From NCBI RefSeq assembly GCF_001426245.1, contig NZ_LMCM01000007.1, positions 124,001-188,000 of the forward strand: 64,000 nucleotides of DNA. Direction: 5' to 3'. The notes beneath the pieces were generated by a model that did not search any database, had not been told where the DNA came from, and saw only the letters and a program-made list of their open reading frames with translations. The stretch is from Phycicoccus sp. Root101. Its GTDB lineage: Bacteria; Actinomycetota; Actinomycetes; Actinomycetales; Dermatophilaceae. How positions within the stretch are numbered: position 1 is the first letter of the stretch; the number at the start of each line of letters is the position of its first letter. The position numbers and the translations under genes are program-made. Positions 51,424-59,487 of this stretch are shown here, in pieces.

Positions 51424-52259
51424 GACTGCTCCTCCGAGGTGGACGGGGTGCCGTCCGGGGTGGTGGCCGGGCTGGACTCGCGGCGGGCGGCCCGCTGGGA
51501 GACGGCGTTGGTCGTCGCGCCGGTGATCGCGGCGATGATCTCCTGGCTGGTCGTCTGGCTCACGGCGAAGGTGCCGTTGTTCCGGCCGAGGCGCAGCACG
51601 CTGACGCGGTCGGCGACGGCCATGACGTCGGACATGTTGTGGCTGATGAGGATGACGCCGAGACCGTTCTCGCGCAGCCGTTCCACGAGGTTCAGCACCT
51701 CTGCGGTCTGGGCGACACCGAGCGCGGCCGTCGGCTCGTCGAGCATGACCACCTTCGGCGCACCGAGCAGCGACCGCGCGATGGCCACGGTCTGTCGTTG
51801 GCCACCGGAGAGGCTCGCGACGGGGATGCGGACCGACGGGATCTTCGCGCTGAGCTGGCGCAGCAGCCGCCAGGACTCCTGCTCCATGGTCACCTCGTCG
51901 AGGGCGCGGCCCGTGTAGAGCTCGCGGCCGAGGAAGAGGTTGGCCACGACGTCGAGGTTGTCGCAGAGCGCGAGGTCCTGGAACACCGTGGCGATGCCGA
52001 GGTGCTGGGCCTCCGCCGGGCTGCTGACCGTGGCCTGCTTCCCGTCGAACGTCATCGTGCCGCCGTCCGGGGTGTACACCCCGGCGATGGTCTTGACGAG
52101 GGTGGACTTGCCGGCGCCGTTGTCACCCACGAGGGCGACCACCTCTCCGGCGTGGACGTCGAAGTCGATGTCCTTCAGCGCCTGCACGGCACCGAAGCGC
52201 TTGCTGACACCGGTCAGCGACAGCACTGCTGTCGTCGCCGGGGAGAGAGTCGCGGTCAT
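51420..52259 (-). CDS. Monosaccharide ABC transporter ATPase, single NBD (FrcA-like)
   Basis: 279 aa with one nucleotide-binding domain: Walker A VGDNGAGKST, signature LSGGQRQTVAIAR, Walker B VVMLDEPTAAL, H-loop LISHNMSDV. XylG and RbsA have two fused domains (about 500 aa); this half-size form, used as a homodimer, matches FrcA-like proteins. The C-terminus has a polar tail. A perfect hairpin separates it from the binding-protein gene. Confidence 0.92.
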   Translation of the reverse strand: MTATLSPATTAVLSLTGVSKRFGAVQALKDIDFDVHAGEVVALVGDNGAGKSTLVKTIAGVYTPDGGTMTFDGKQATVSSPAEAQHLGIATVFQDLALCDNLDVVANLFLGRELYTGRALDEVTMEQESWRLLRQLSAKIPSVRIPVASLSGGQRQTVAIARSLLGAPKVVMLDEPTAALGVAQTAEVLNLVERLRENGLGVILISHNMSDVMAVADRVSVLRLGRNNGTFAVSQTTSQEIIAAITGATTNAVSQRAARRESSPATTPDGTPSTSEEQS

Positions 52260-52320
52260 GTCAGTCCTCCGGTGGTTCTCGAGGGGTCACGGCCCGAGTC
52301 TGGGGGGCCGGGTGTGCCTG

Positions 52321-52356
52321 CGGGTGGGAACGCGCCGGTCGGCGCGTTCCCACCCG
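52321..52356 (-). terminator. Hairpin between the sugar-binding protein and ATPase genes
   Basis: Perfect 16-bp arms (CGGGTGGGAACGCGCC and its complement) with a GGTC tetraloop, 13 bp after the binding-protein stop. It probably lets a strong monocistronic binding-protein message form, with partial read-through to the permease genes. Confidence 0.75.
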
Positions 52357-52369
52357 TGGACGGAGCTCG

Positions 52370-53458
52370 TCAGCTGATGCCGGCAGCGGTGCACGCCGCG
52401 GCGAACGAACCGGCGCAGATGTCGGCGACCTTGTAGACGTTGTCCTTGACGATGGTGTCCTTGATCGTGTCCTTGGTGACGGCGATCGGGTCGAGGATCG
52501 TCGAGGGCACGCCCTCGGTGTCGGTCGTCGAGGCCGGCTTCTGCTTGTTGGCCAGGGCGATCGCGGCCTTGGCGGCAGCCTCGGCCTCCGGCGGGATCGG
52601 CTTGTAGATGGTCATGGCCTGGTCACCAGCGAGGATCCGCTGGATGGCGGCGATCTCGGAGTCCTGACCGGTCACGGGCGGCAGGGGCTTCACGCCGCCG
52701 GCCTTGAGGGCGGCGATGGCGCCACCGCCGGTGCCGTCGTTGGCCGCGTACACGCCGACGAGGTTGCCCTTGACCGCGGAGATCTGGCCCTCCATCCACG
52801 CCTGCGCCTTGTCGGGGCTCCAGTCCGGGGTGTCGTACTCGGCCGCGACCTTGTAGCCGCTGGAGTCGATGACGCTGTGGGCGCCCTTCTTGAAGCTGGC
52901 GGCGTTCGGGTCGGTCGGCGAGCCGTTGATCATGACCAGGTCGCCGGAGGTCTTGCCGTCCTTCTTGAGGATGTCGACCAGGGTCTGGGCCTGGAGCTTG
53001 CCGACGCTCTCGTTGTCGAAGGAGACGTAGTAGTCGACGCCGGAGATGAAGCGGTCGTAGGCCACGACCGGGACACCCTGGCCCTTGGCGCTGGCGGCGA
53101 TGGCCGCTGCGGCCTTGCCGTCCACCGGGTCGAGCACGAGGACGTTGGCGCCCTGCGTCAGCGCGGCCTCGGCCTGCTGCTGCTGCTTGCTCGCGTCCTG
53201 GTCGGCGTTGCTGTAGATGATCGAGCAGTCGGCGCAGTCCTTCTTGACGGCTGCCTCGAACAGGGGACGGTCGAAGGTCTCGTAGCGCGTGGTCTTGGAC
53301 TCGGGCAGCAGGAAGGCGATCTTCTTGGCCTTGGCGCCACCGCCGCTCGAGGACGAGCCGCCGGAGGAGTCGTCACCGCTGCCACAGGCAGCGATCGTTG
53401 CGAGGCCGAGGCCAGCCACGAGAGCGGCCCCGGCGAGACGAACGGAACGGGTGGGCAT
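52370..53458 (-). CDS. Sugar-binding lipoprotein of the ABC importer (XylF/ChvE type)
   Basis: 362 aa. Lipoprotein signal with lipobox TIAAC at residues 17-21, Ser/Gly linker, then a periplasmic-binding-protein type 1 fold: KKIAFLLPESKTTRYETFDRPLF, VLVLDPVDGKAAAAIAASAK, VVAYDRFI and AANDGTGGGAIAAL. DRPLF and YDRFI are typical of xylose-binding proteins. Three Cys pairs (DCADC, DICAG, ACTAAG) could form disulphides. ATG at 53458 with AAGGGAG. Downstream of the ROK gene, with its own promoter. Confidence 0.92.
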   Translation of the reverse strand: MPTRSVRLAGAALVAGLGLATIAACGSGDDSSGGSSSSGGGAKAKKIAFLLPESKTTRYETFDRPLFEAAVKKDCADCSIIYSNADQDASKQQQQAEAALTQGANVLVLDPVDGKAAAAIAASAKGQGVPVVAYDRFISGVDYYVSFDNESVGKLQAQTLVDILKKDGKTSGDLVMINGSPTDPNAASFKKGAHSVIDSSGYKVAAEYDTPDWSPDKAQAWMEGQISAVKGNLVGVYAANDGTGGGAIAALKAGGVKPLPPVTGQDSEIAAIQRILAGDQAMTIYKPIPPEAEAAAKAAIALANKQKPASTTDTEGVPSTILDPIAVTKDTIKDTIVKDNVYKVADICAGSFAAACTAAGIS

Positions 53459-53512
53459 AGCTGAACTCCCTTGGTAAGACACCGGCATCCACTCTGGTGC
53501 GGGCTTGGGTCG

Positions 53513-53542
53513 AGTTAAGCGCCGTCACCCGCTTGGCGTCAA
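53513..53542 (-). promoter_or_regulatory. Promoter of the sugar ABC operon
   Basis: -35 TTGACG (53542-53537) and -10 TTAACT (53518-53513), 18 bp apart, upstream of the binding-protein gene. One of the best sigma-70-like promoters in the window. Confidence 0.65.
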
Positions 53543-53545
53543 GAG

Positions 53546-53555
53546 TTGAATTCAA
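53546..53555. promoter_or_regulatory. TTGAATTCAA palindrome, candidate ROK operator
   Basis: Perfect 10-bp palindrome overlapping the ROK stop codon and touching the -35 of the sugar operon promoter. Confidence 0.45.
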
Positions 53556-54748
53556 GAAATAGACGCGGCACCGACGAGGACACCCTCGTTGGCCGGCAGC
53601 AGGGCGGCGGCCGAGACCAGGGCACCGACCACGTCGGCGTCCGTGTCGAGCTCGCCGAGCACGACCTCGACGGACGCTGCGGCACTCGGTATGGCGCACC
53701 GCTCGAGGGAGGCGCGCAGGGGTCCGGTGATGATCGTCCCCACCTTCGCCAGCTGCCCGCCGAGCACGACGACCTCGGGGTTGACGAGGTTGACGACGCC
53801 AGCCACGGCCACCCCCAGGTGGCGTCCGGCGTCCTCGAGGACGCGCCGGCAGCCGGGGTCGCCGTCGAGCGCCCGGTGGATGACGTCGCGCAGGCTGAGC
53901 GGGCCGTGCGAGGCGGCCAGCACCTCGAGCAGGCCCCGCGAACCGATATAGGTCTCCAAGCAGCCACGGTTGCCGCAGCGGCACACCGGGCCGTTCTCGT
54001 CGATGGTCATGTGGCCGATCTCGCCCGCCGTGCCGGCAGCCCCGCGGAAGATCTCACCGTCGAGGATGAGCCCCGCGCCGACGCCGTGCGAGAGCTTGAT
54101 GTAGACCGCGTGCTGAATCCCTTGCAGCACACCACACCTCAGCTCACCGAGGGCAGCGAGGTTGGAGGTGTTGTCGACGATCACCGGGGCGTGGAGGCGA
54201 CCCGCCATCTCGTCGGCGACGGCCACCCCGCGCCACCCGGGCAGGATGCTCTCGCTGCCCACCTGGCCGGAGATGCGGTCGACCGGAGCAGGGATCCCGA
54301 TCCCGACGGCGCGCACGTCGGCCATCGTCTTGCCGGCCTTCTCGACCAGGTCGAGCAGCAGGCGGGAGGCCCGCTCCATACCCTCGTCCGCGGCGTGGTC
54401 GGCGGGCAGCGGCATGCGCTGGCGGCCCACGATGTCGCGCGGCCCGGTGCCGATCGCCACCCGCACGTCACGGTCGCCGAAGGCGATCGCGGCGAGCAGG
54501 GTGTTGCCGGTGGCCAGCGACACGAGGACCGCCCGCCGGCCGTTGCGGATGCTCGGCTCGAGCTCGACCGCCCCGGCCGTGTCGAGGTCCCGCACGAGGT
54601 TGGACACGGTGGCCGGGCTGAGGCCGGTGAACCCCGCGATCTCGACCTGCGTCATCGCCCCCTGGTCGCGCAGCGCTTCGAGGACACGCAGACGGTTGGC
54701 TTCACGCAGGGACGCCTGCGAGCCGGGAGCCGCCTGTGATGGATTCAC
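53552..54748 (-). CDS. ROK-family transcriptional repressor
   Basis: 398 aa. Winged helix NRLRVLEALRDQGAMTQVEIAGFTGLSPATVSNLVRDL at residues 19-56, then a ROK domain with zinc motif CRCGNRGCLE. The ATP-binding DxGxT is degenerate (FGDRDV), and the kinase Asp in the usual NDxN is Thr in VDNTSNLAALGE, so it should sense sugar but not phosphorylate it. XylR-like regulator of the sugar ABC genes directly downstream. GTG start with TATGTT 6 nt upstream, probably leaderless. Confidence 0.93.
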   Translation of the reverse strand: MNPSQAAPGSQASLREANRLRVLEALRDQGAMTQVEIAGFTGLSPATVSNLVRDLDTAGAVELEPSIRNGRRAVLVSLATGNTLLAAIAFGDRDVRVAIGTGPRDIVGRQRMPLPADHAADEGMERASRLLLDLVEKAGKTMADVRAVGIGIPAPVDRISGQVGSESILPGWRGVAVADEMAGRLHAPVIVDNTSNLAALGELRCGVLQGIQHAVYIKLSHGVGAGLILDGEIFRGAAGTAGEIGHMTIDENGPVCRCGNRGCLETYIGSRGLLEVLAASHGPLSLRDVIHRALDGDPGCRRVLEDAGRHLGVAVAGVVNLVNPEVVVLGGQLAKVGTIITGPLRASLERCAIPSAAASVEVVLGELDTDADVVGALVSAAALLPANEGVLVGAASIS

Positions 54749-54754
54749 GGCTTA

Positions 54755-54760
54755 AACATA
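54755..54760 (-). promoter_or_regulatory. -10 hexamer TATGTT, leaderless start of the ROK gene
   Basis: TATGTT, 6 nt spacer, GTG; no ribosome site. Confidence 0.55.
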
Positions 54761-54805
54761 AAGGGACAGATGCTCGAATGGGTAGACCCGAACCGACCCC
54801 GGGGT

Positions 54806-56716
54806 TCAGGCGGTCCTGACGGTGTCGTCGACAGCATCGGTCGTGTCGGTGACACCATCGCCGACACCGGCGGCGGCGCCGACCGTGAGGCCGTGGCCGA
54901 ACGCGAAGAGCGGGTCCTCGAACCCGGGCACGTCCTCGCCGTGCCGGCGGACGTCCTCCATCGAGCGCGGGAGGTCGAACGGGAGCCGGCCCTGCGGGGC
55001 CACGGCCCCGGTCAGGGCGTCGAGCAGGGCGGTGTCGCTCGAGCCATAGCTGCCGACCACCGCCGCCGCGAACGGCAGCAGCGGCGTGACGATGGCCGGC
55101 CGGTCCAGGATGACGTCCACGACCAGCGGGCAGTGGGCCGCGATGCGCGCCAGCCGGGCGACCAGACCGGGCGGGAACTCCAGCGAGCCCTGGTGGAACC
55201 ACGACTCCAGGAACAGGTCGCTGCGCGCGTCGAACGGCGCGTGCAGCCGCACGACCGCGACGTCGGCGCCCTCAGGACTGGCCGCGGGCACCCCGACGGC
55301 CTCGATGGCCGTGGTGGACACGTTCTCGGCGTAGATGCGCGCGCCGGTGGCCAGCGGGAGCGGTGCCTCGAGGGCGTCCGTGCCGTTCTGGAGGACGGTG
55401 ACCGACCGCGCCTGGGCGGCGTGCCCGGCGGCCCGGAAGTCGGCTCGGCCCACGGTGCGGGCAGCCAGCTCCTCGTCGACGTAGGGGTCGTCGAACAGGC
55501 CGAGCCGGAACTTCACGGCGAGCAGGCGGCGGGCCGACTCGTCGATGCGCTCCTCGGTCACCCGGCCCTCCTTGACGAGGTCGAGGAGGAGGTCGACGCA
55601 CTCCTCGCCACCGAACTGGTCCGCCCCCGCGTGGAGGATGAGCTCCATCCGGCCGTGGGGGTCGAGGTGCTCGACACCCCAGGCGCGCGCCGGCAGGACC
55701 TGGTCACCGACGTGGTTGTCGTTGACGAGCTCCCAGTCGGTGACGACGACGCCGTCGTAACCGAGCTTCTCGCGCAGCAGGCCGGTGACGATCTGGCGGT
55801 TGTAGCCGAAGCCGACCTCCTCGATCTGCTCGCCGTCGATCTCGAGCCCGACGGGCATGCCGTAGTAGGGCATGATCCCGGCGGTGCCCGCCTCGATCAT
55901 CGGCGGGAACGGCTTGAGGTGGTCGGCGAAGCGACCGCCCGGGTAGACCTGCTCGCGGCCGTAGGGGAAGTGCGCGTCCTCGCCGTCCTTCTGCGGGCCG
56001 CCGCCGGGGAAGTGCTTGCTGGTGCAGGCGATGCTGTCGGGACCCAACGAATCCCCTTGAAAGCCAAGGAGGTACGCGACGCCCAGCTCGGTCACCAGGT
56101 CAGGGTCCTGGCCGAACGTGCCGGCCTGCCGGGCCCAGCGCGGCTCGGTCGCGAGGTCGAGCGTCGGGTGCAGGGCGGCCCTGATCCCGACCGCGCGGTA
56201 CTCCTGCCGGGCGACGTCGCCGAACTCGCGCACGGCGTCGACGTCGCGCAGCGCCGCGAGCCCGAGCGGCTCCGGCCACTGGGAGAACGCCTTGGCGCTG
56301 AAGGAGACCCCGGAGTTCTCGATGAAGGCGTGGCGCGGGTCCGTGGAGACCGTCACGGGTATGCCGTGCGGCGTCTGCTCGGCCAGGGCCTGGAGTGCGT
56401 TGTGCCACCGGGCCGCCAGGCGCGCGTCCTCGAGGTGGTGCACGTTGAAGTGCGTGAGGTGCTTGGTCAGCACGACCTCGCTCGTGGGGGACTTGCTGAT
56501 CGCCCCGGGCGATTCGAGGACCGTGCCGTCGGCACCGGCCTCGATCACCGTCTGGAACATCAGGCCCACCTTCTCCTGCAGGGACAGCCTGCCGAGCAGG
56601 TCCTCCACCCGCCGCTCGACGGGGAGACGGGGGTCCTCGAAGGGGTCCATCCGGCCGTTGCCGTTGAGGTCGCGGTACTCGACACCATCGGGTGAGGTCT
56701 GGCGGGCCGGCTGCAT
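54806..56716 (-). CDS. Glycoside hydrolase family 3 (beta-glucosidase-like)
   Basis: 636 aa. GH3 N-terminal barrel with KHFPGGG (234-240) and nucleophile Asp327 in GVVVTDWEL, then the alpha/beta sandwich domain ending PQGRLPFDLPRS. The N-terminus carries DLNGNGRMDPFE (residues 16-27), a complete EF-hand or dockerin-type calcium loop, unusual here. No signal peptide, so it is probably cytosolic and acts on imported oligosaccharides. Last gene of the LacI-CUT1-PF10091 cluster. ATG at 56716; a longer frame exists but lacks homologous sequence. Confidence 0.92.
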   Translation of the reverse strand: MQPARQTSPDGVEYRDLNGNGRMDPFEDPRLPVERRVEDLLGRLSLQEKVGLMFQTVIEAGADGTVLESPGAISKSPTSEVVLTKHLTHFNVHHLEDARLAARWHNALQALAEQTPHGIPVTVSTDPRHAFIENSGVSFSAKAFSQWPEPLGLAALRDVDAVREFGDVARQEYRAVGIRAALHPTLDLATEPRWARQAGTFGQDPDLVTELGVAYLLGFQGDSLGPDSIACTSKHFPGGGPQKDGEDAHFPYGREQVYPGGRFADHLKPFPPMIEAGTAGIMPYYGMPVGLEIDGEQIEEVGFGYNRQIVTGLLREKLGYDGVVVTDWELVNDNHVGDQVLPARAWGVEHLDPHGRMELILHAGADQFGGEECVDLLLDLVKEGRVTEERIDESARRLLAVKFRLGLFDDPYVDEELAARTVGRADFRAAGHAAQARSVTVLQNGTDALEAPLPLATGARIYAENVSTTAIEAVGVPAASPEGADVAVVRLHAPFDARSDLFLESWFHQGSLEFPPGLVARLARIAAHCPLVVDVILDRPAIVTPLLPFAAAVVGSYGSSDTALLDALTGAVAPQGRLPFDLPRSMEDVRRHGEDVPGFEDPLFAFGHGLTVGAAAGVGDGVTDTTDAVDDTVRTA

Positions 56717-56758
56717 GGAGGGTCCTCTCGAGGGGTCTGCGTCGTGTTCGTGGAGGGG

Positions 56759-56795
56759 GTGCGTGGCCGGGGCGGGGGGAACCCCGACCACGCAC
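56759..56795 (-). terminator. Hairpin between the PF10091 enzyme and GH3 genes
   Basis: 14-bp arms with one G/T-type mismatch (GTGCGTGGCCGGGG with CCCCGACCACGCAC) around a 9 nt loop, 20 bp after the stop of the upstream gene. Attenuation or termination before GH3. Confidence 0.6.
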
Positions 56796-56814
56796 GTCTC
56801 TGGGGTGGTGCCGG

Positions 56815-58479
56815 TCAGGCGATGCCGGCGCCGAACTCCTCCGCGCCGATGACCGGGCGCAGTCGGCGCTCGACGTCACGGGTGCTGAACGCACGACGGA
56901 TCACGTTGTCCGCCAACACGTTGCCGATGGCACCCATGATCATCGCCTGGTCGAGCGAGAGGTACCGGCGGGCGATCGTGCCGGAGTGCACGGCGACGGC
57001 GTCGAAGAAGCCGCCCTTGCCGTAGGCCTTGAGCTCGTCCTCGATCTTGGCGAGGTTGGTGAACGCCTGCCGGGGCTCGTGCATCATCGCGAGGAACGAG
57101 GCGTGCGGCGTGACGACACCGTCGCCGAACTTCGGCGTGGGGTTGGTCCCGGCGCGGCACTCGCCGAAGCCGACGTCGACGTTGGTCTTCTCCTTGTCGG
57201 AGAAGTAGCCCTCGGGGTTCATGCCGAGCCGGTCGACGCCGTACTCGCGGTACCCGGCGAAGGGGTCGCTGGCGGGCGAGAAGCCCCAGTAGCCGTAGCC
57301 GGCCTCGTCGAGGCCGTGCTCGCGCTGGGCGCGCACGTGCAACGGGTGGTTGAGGCCCCAGCTGCGCGGGGCCCAGCTCGCCTCGGGGACGAAGACGTCG
57401 GGCATGAGCTCCTCGAACATCGAGCCACCCCAGCCGGGGACGATGTGCATCCCGCGGTAGGTGTAGGCGCCCTCGTAGACGTCGACACCGAGGTAGGTGC
57501 GGTTCTCGCCGACCGGCTGCGACTCGGGCCAGGCCCAGTCGCAGGTCGCCGGGAAGGTGCGCCACATCGCGAAGTAGTGGTTGGCCGGGACCTGCCCCGT
57601 GAGGATGCCGAGGTAGCTCGTGATGCGGGTCTCGGACACGGTCGTGTCGTAGTGGTGGTTCGTCAGCCAGACGTCGGGGCCGACGCCGATGTGGTTGCCG
57701 TAGAAGCCGTCGGTCCGGTTCGGGGGCTGCACGACGAAGAACCCGCCGTGCATCAGGCCCGGCTTCCGTGAGGCGTTGGTGTCGTAGAAGCTGTCCCAGC
57801 GCATCCGACCGAAGAGCTTCTTCGCCAGGGGCGCGGAGCCGGGGTCGGCGGTCATGACGACCTTGAGCGCGGCACCGAGCCAGCCGTTGTCGACGCTCGA
57901 GAGGAACGGGTCCACCCGGTCGCCCGTGCCGGGCCAGGACGTCAGCTTGGCGCCGGTCGCCTCGTCGTACCAGTTGTAGTACATGCCACTCGGCTCGTGG
58001 TGCTCCATGCGGAGCAGGGTCGACAGCGTCTGGCGCAGCCGACGGGTGCACTCGCCGCGCGAGATGATGCCGAGGTCGCGGGCCACGACGGCCGACCACA
58101 GGTAGCCACCGATGTTCGTCGGCGACGTGTAGCCGGAGCGGTCAGCGGCGGTGAGGCCCTCGTTGATGTTGTCGGCCGGGAGGCCGGTCTTCGGGTCGGT
58201 CATGGCCACGAGGCTGTGCCAGGTGTCCTTGGCCCAGCGCCGGACGCGGTCCTTCTGCACGCCGGCGCCGGCAGCGCCACCGAGCACCACGGGTGCGGCG
58301 GCTGCAGCAGCCGGAGCGGCCGAGGCGCGCTGGGTGGTCAGGCCCACGGCCGCGGCGGCGGTCGCGCCGACGAGCAGCTGGCGACGGCTGGGTGCGACGC
58401 GGCCGGCGGCGGAGAGGGCGGAGGCCGCCGAGTCCGGTATGACGAGCGGTGACTGGGTGGGTACGTGGAGCTGGGGCAT
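56815..58479 (-). CDS. Tat-exported glycoamylase-fold (PF10091) glycoside hydrolase, possible endo-beta-1,2-glucanase
   Basis: 554 aa. Twin-arginine-like signal SRRQLLVGATAAAAVGL at residues 32-48, then a single (alpha/alpha)6 domain: DTWHSLVAMTDPKTGLPADN, TSPTNIGGYLWSAVVARDLGII, MYYNWYD, SSVDNGWLGAALKVV, RWDSFYD and GWGGSMFEELMPDVF are characteristic of the glycoamylase-like family that contains GH144 beta-1,2-glucanases. ATG chosen at 58479 (signal in range); the longer frame is shadow of the permease. Secreted enzyme beside a sugar importer and GH3 enzyme. The polymer cut is inferred, not shown. Confidence 0.8.
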   Translation of the reverse strand: MPQLHVPTQSPLVIPDSAASALSAAGRVAPSRRQLLVGATAAAAVGLTTQRASAAPAAAAAAPVVLGGAAGAGVQKDRVRRWAKDTWHSLVAMTDPKTGLPADNINEGLTAADRSGYTSPTNIGGYLWSAVVARDLGIISRGECTRRLRQTLSTLLRMEHHEPSGMYYNWYDEATGAKLTSWPGTGDRVDPFLSSVDNGWLGAALKVVMTADPGSAPLAKKLFGRMRWDSFYDTNASRKPGLMHGGFFVVQPPNRTDGFYGNHIGVGPDVWLTNHHYDTTVSETRITSYLGILTGQVPANHYFAMWRTFPATCDWAWPESQPVGENRTYLGVDVYEGAYTYRGMHIVPGWGGSMFEELMPDVFVPEASWAPRSWGLNHPLHVRAQREHGLDEAGYGYWGFSPASDPFAGYREYGVDRLGMNPEGYFSDKEKTNVDVGFGECRAGTNPTPKFGDGVVTPHASFLAMMHEPRQAFTNLAKIEDELKAYGKGGFFDAVAVHSGTIARRYLSLDQAMIMGAIGNVLADNVIRRAFSTRDVERRLRPVIGAEEFGAGIA

Positions 58480-58543
58480 GGGTGAGACTCCTTTGTCGGG
58501 ATCGGTCACGTGGTGCCGTGCTGGTGGCGCGGTGGCGCCGGGA

Positions 58544-59482
58544 TCACTTGATGCCGGTGGTGGCGATGCCCTCGATGAACTTGCGCTGGAAGGCGAGGAA
58601 CACCGCGAGGACGGGGATGACGACCACGGTCGCGCCGGCGAGGAGCAGGCCGTAGTTCGTGCTGTTCTGGCCCTTGGAGTAGAGCGCCAGCGCGACGGGA
58701 AGGGTGTAGGTCTTCTCGGACTGCGCCACCACCAGCGGCCACAGGAAGTTGTTCCAGCTGCCGAGGAAGGTGAGGATCCCGAGGGTCGCGAGGGCCGGTC
58801 CGCACAGGGGCAGGATGATCCGCGCGAAGATGCGCAGCTCACCGGCACCGTCCACGCGCCCGGCGTCGAGCAGGTCACGCGGGAGCCCCGAGATGAACTG
58901 CCGCATGAGGAACACGCCGAACGGGCTGACGAGGAAGGGCAGGATCAGGCCGGGCAGCGTGTCGATGAGGCCGGCGTTCGCCACGAGGACGAACAACGGC
59001 ACGAACGTCACGACGCCGGGGATCATCAGCGTCGCCATGACGATGCTGAACAGCGCCTTCTTGCCCTTGAAGTCGAGCATGGCGAGGGCGTAGCCGAGCA
59101 TCGAGCAGAACAGCAGGTTGCCGGCGGTGACCGCCACGGCCACGACGATGGAGTTGGTGAAGTACGTGCCGAAGTCGAGTCGGGAGAACAGCTGCGTGTA
59201 GTTGTCCAGGGACGCGGAGTGCGGCCACCAGGTCGGGGGCGTCTGGCGCAGCTCACCCTCGCTCTTGAAGCTGCCGAGCACCATCCAGGCGAACGGTGCG
59301 ACGACGGCGACGAGGCAGAGGCTGAGGATGCCGTAGAGCCACCAGCGGCTGGACTGCTTGCTGCCCGCCATCGTCGCGTTGGTGCCGACGGGTTCGGTGG
59401 GCCGCGGGGTACGGCCGAACCGGCCGCGGGTGGACTTCGGGGCGGGGACCGGCGTCGTGGCCTTGTCCGTGGTCGTGGTCAT
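58544..59482 (-). CDS. CUT1 carbohydrate ABC permease 2 (MalG type)
   Basis: 312 aa. Polar N-terminal tail of about 45 residues, six helices, and the EAA loop DAGRVDGAGELRIFARIILPL that docks with the ATPase. Part of the importer with the adjacent permease and binding protein. No ATPase gene is present in the cluster, so a shared MsiK-type ATPase encoded elsewhere is expected. Confidence 0.93.
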   Translation of the reverse strand: MTTTTDKATTPVPAPKSTRGRFGRTPRPTEPVGTNATMAGSKQSSRWWLYGILSLCLVAVVAPFAWMVLGSFKSEGELRQTPPTWWPHSASLDNYTQLFSRLDFGTYFTNSIVVAVAVTAGNLLFCSMLGYALAMLDFKGKKALFSIVMATLMIPGVVTFVPLFVLVANAGLIDTLPGLILPFLVSPFGVFLMRQFISGLPRDLLDAGRVDGAGELRIFARIILPLCGPALATLGILTFLGSWNNFLWPLVVAQSEKTYTLPVALALYSKGQNSTNYGLLLAGATVVVIPVLAVFLAFQRKFIEGIATTGIK

Positions 59483-59487
59483 GGCGA

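Noticed and set aside
53562-54739. Plus-strand open frames opposite the ROK gene
   Set aside because: Antisense to a complete ROK regulator, with no domain of their own.
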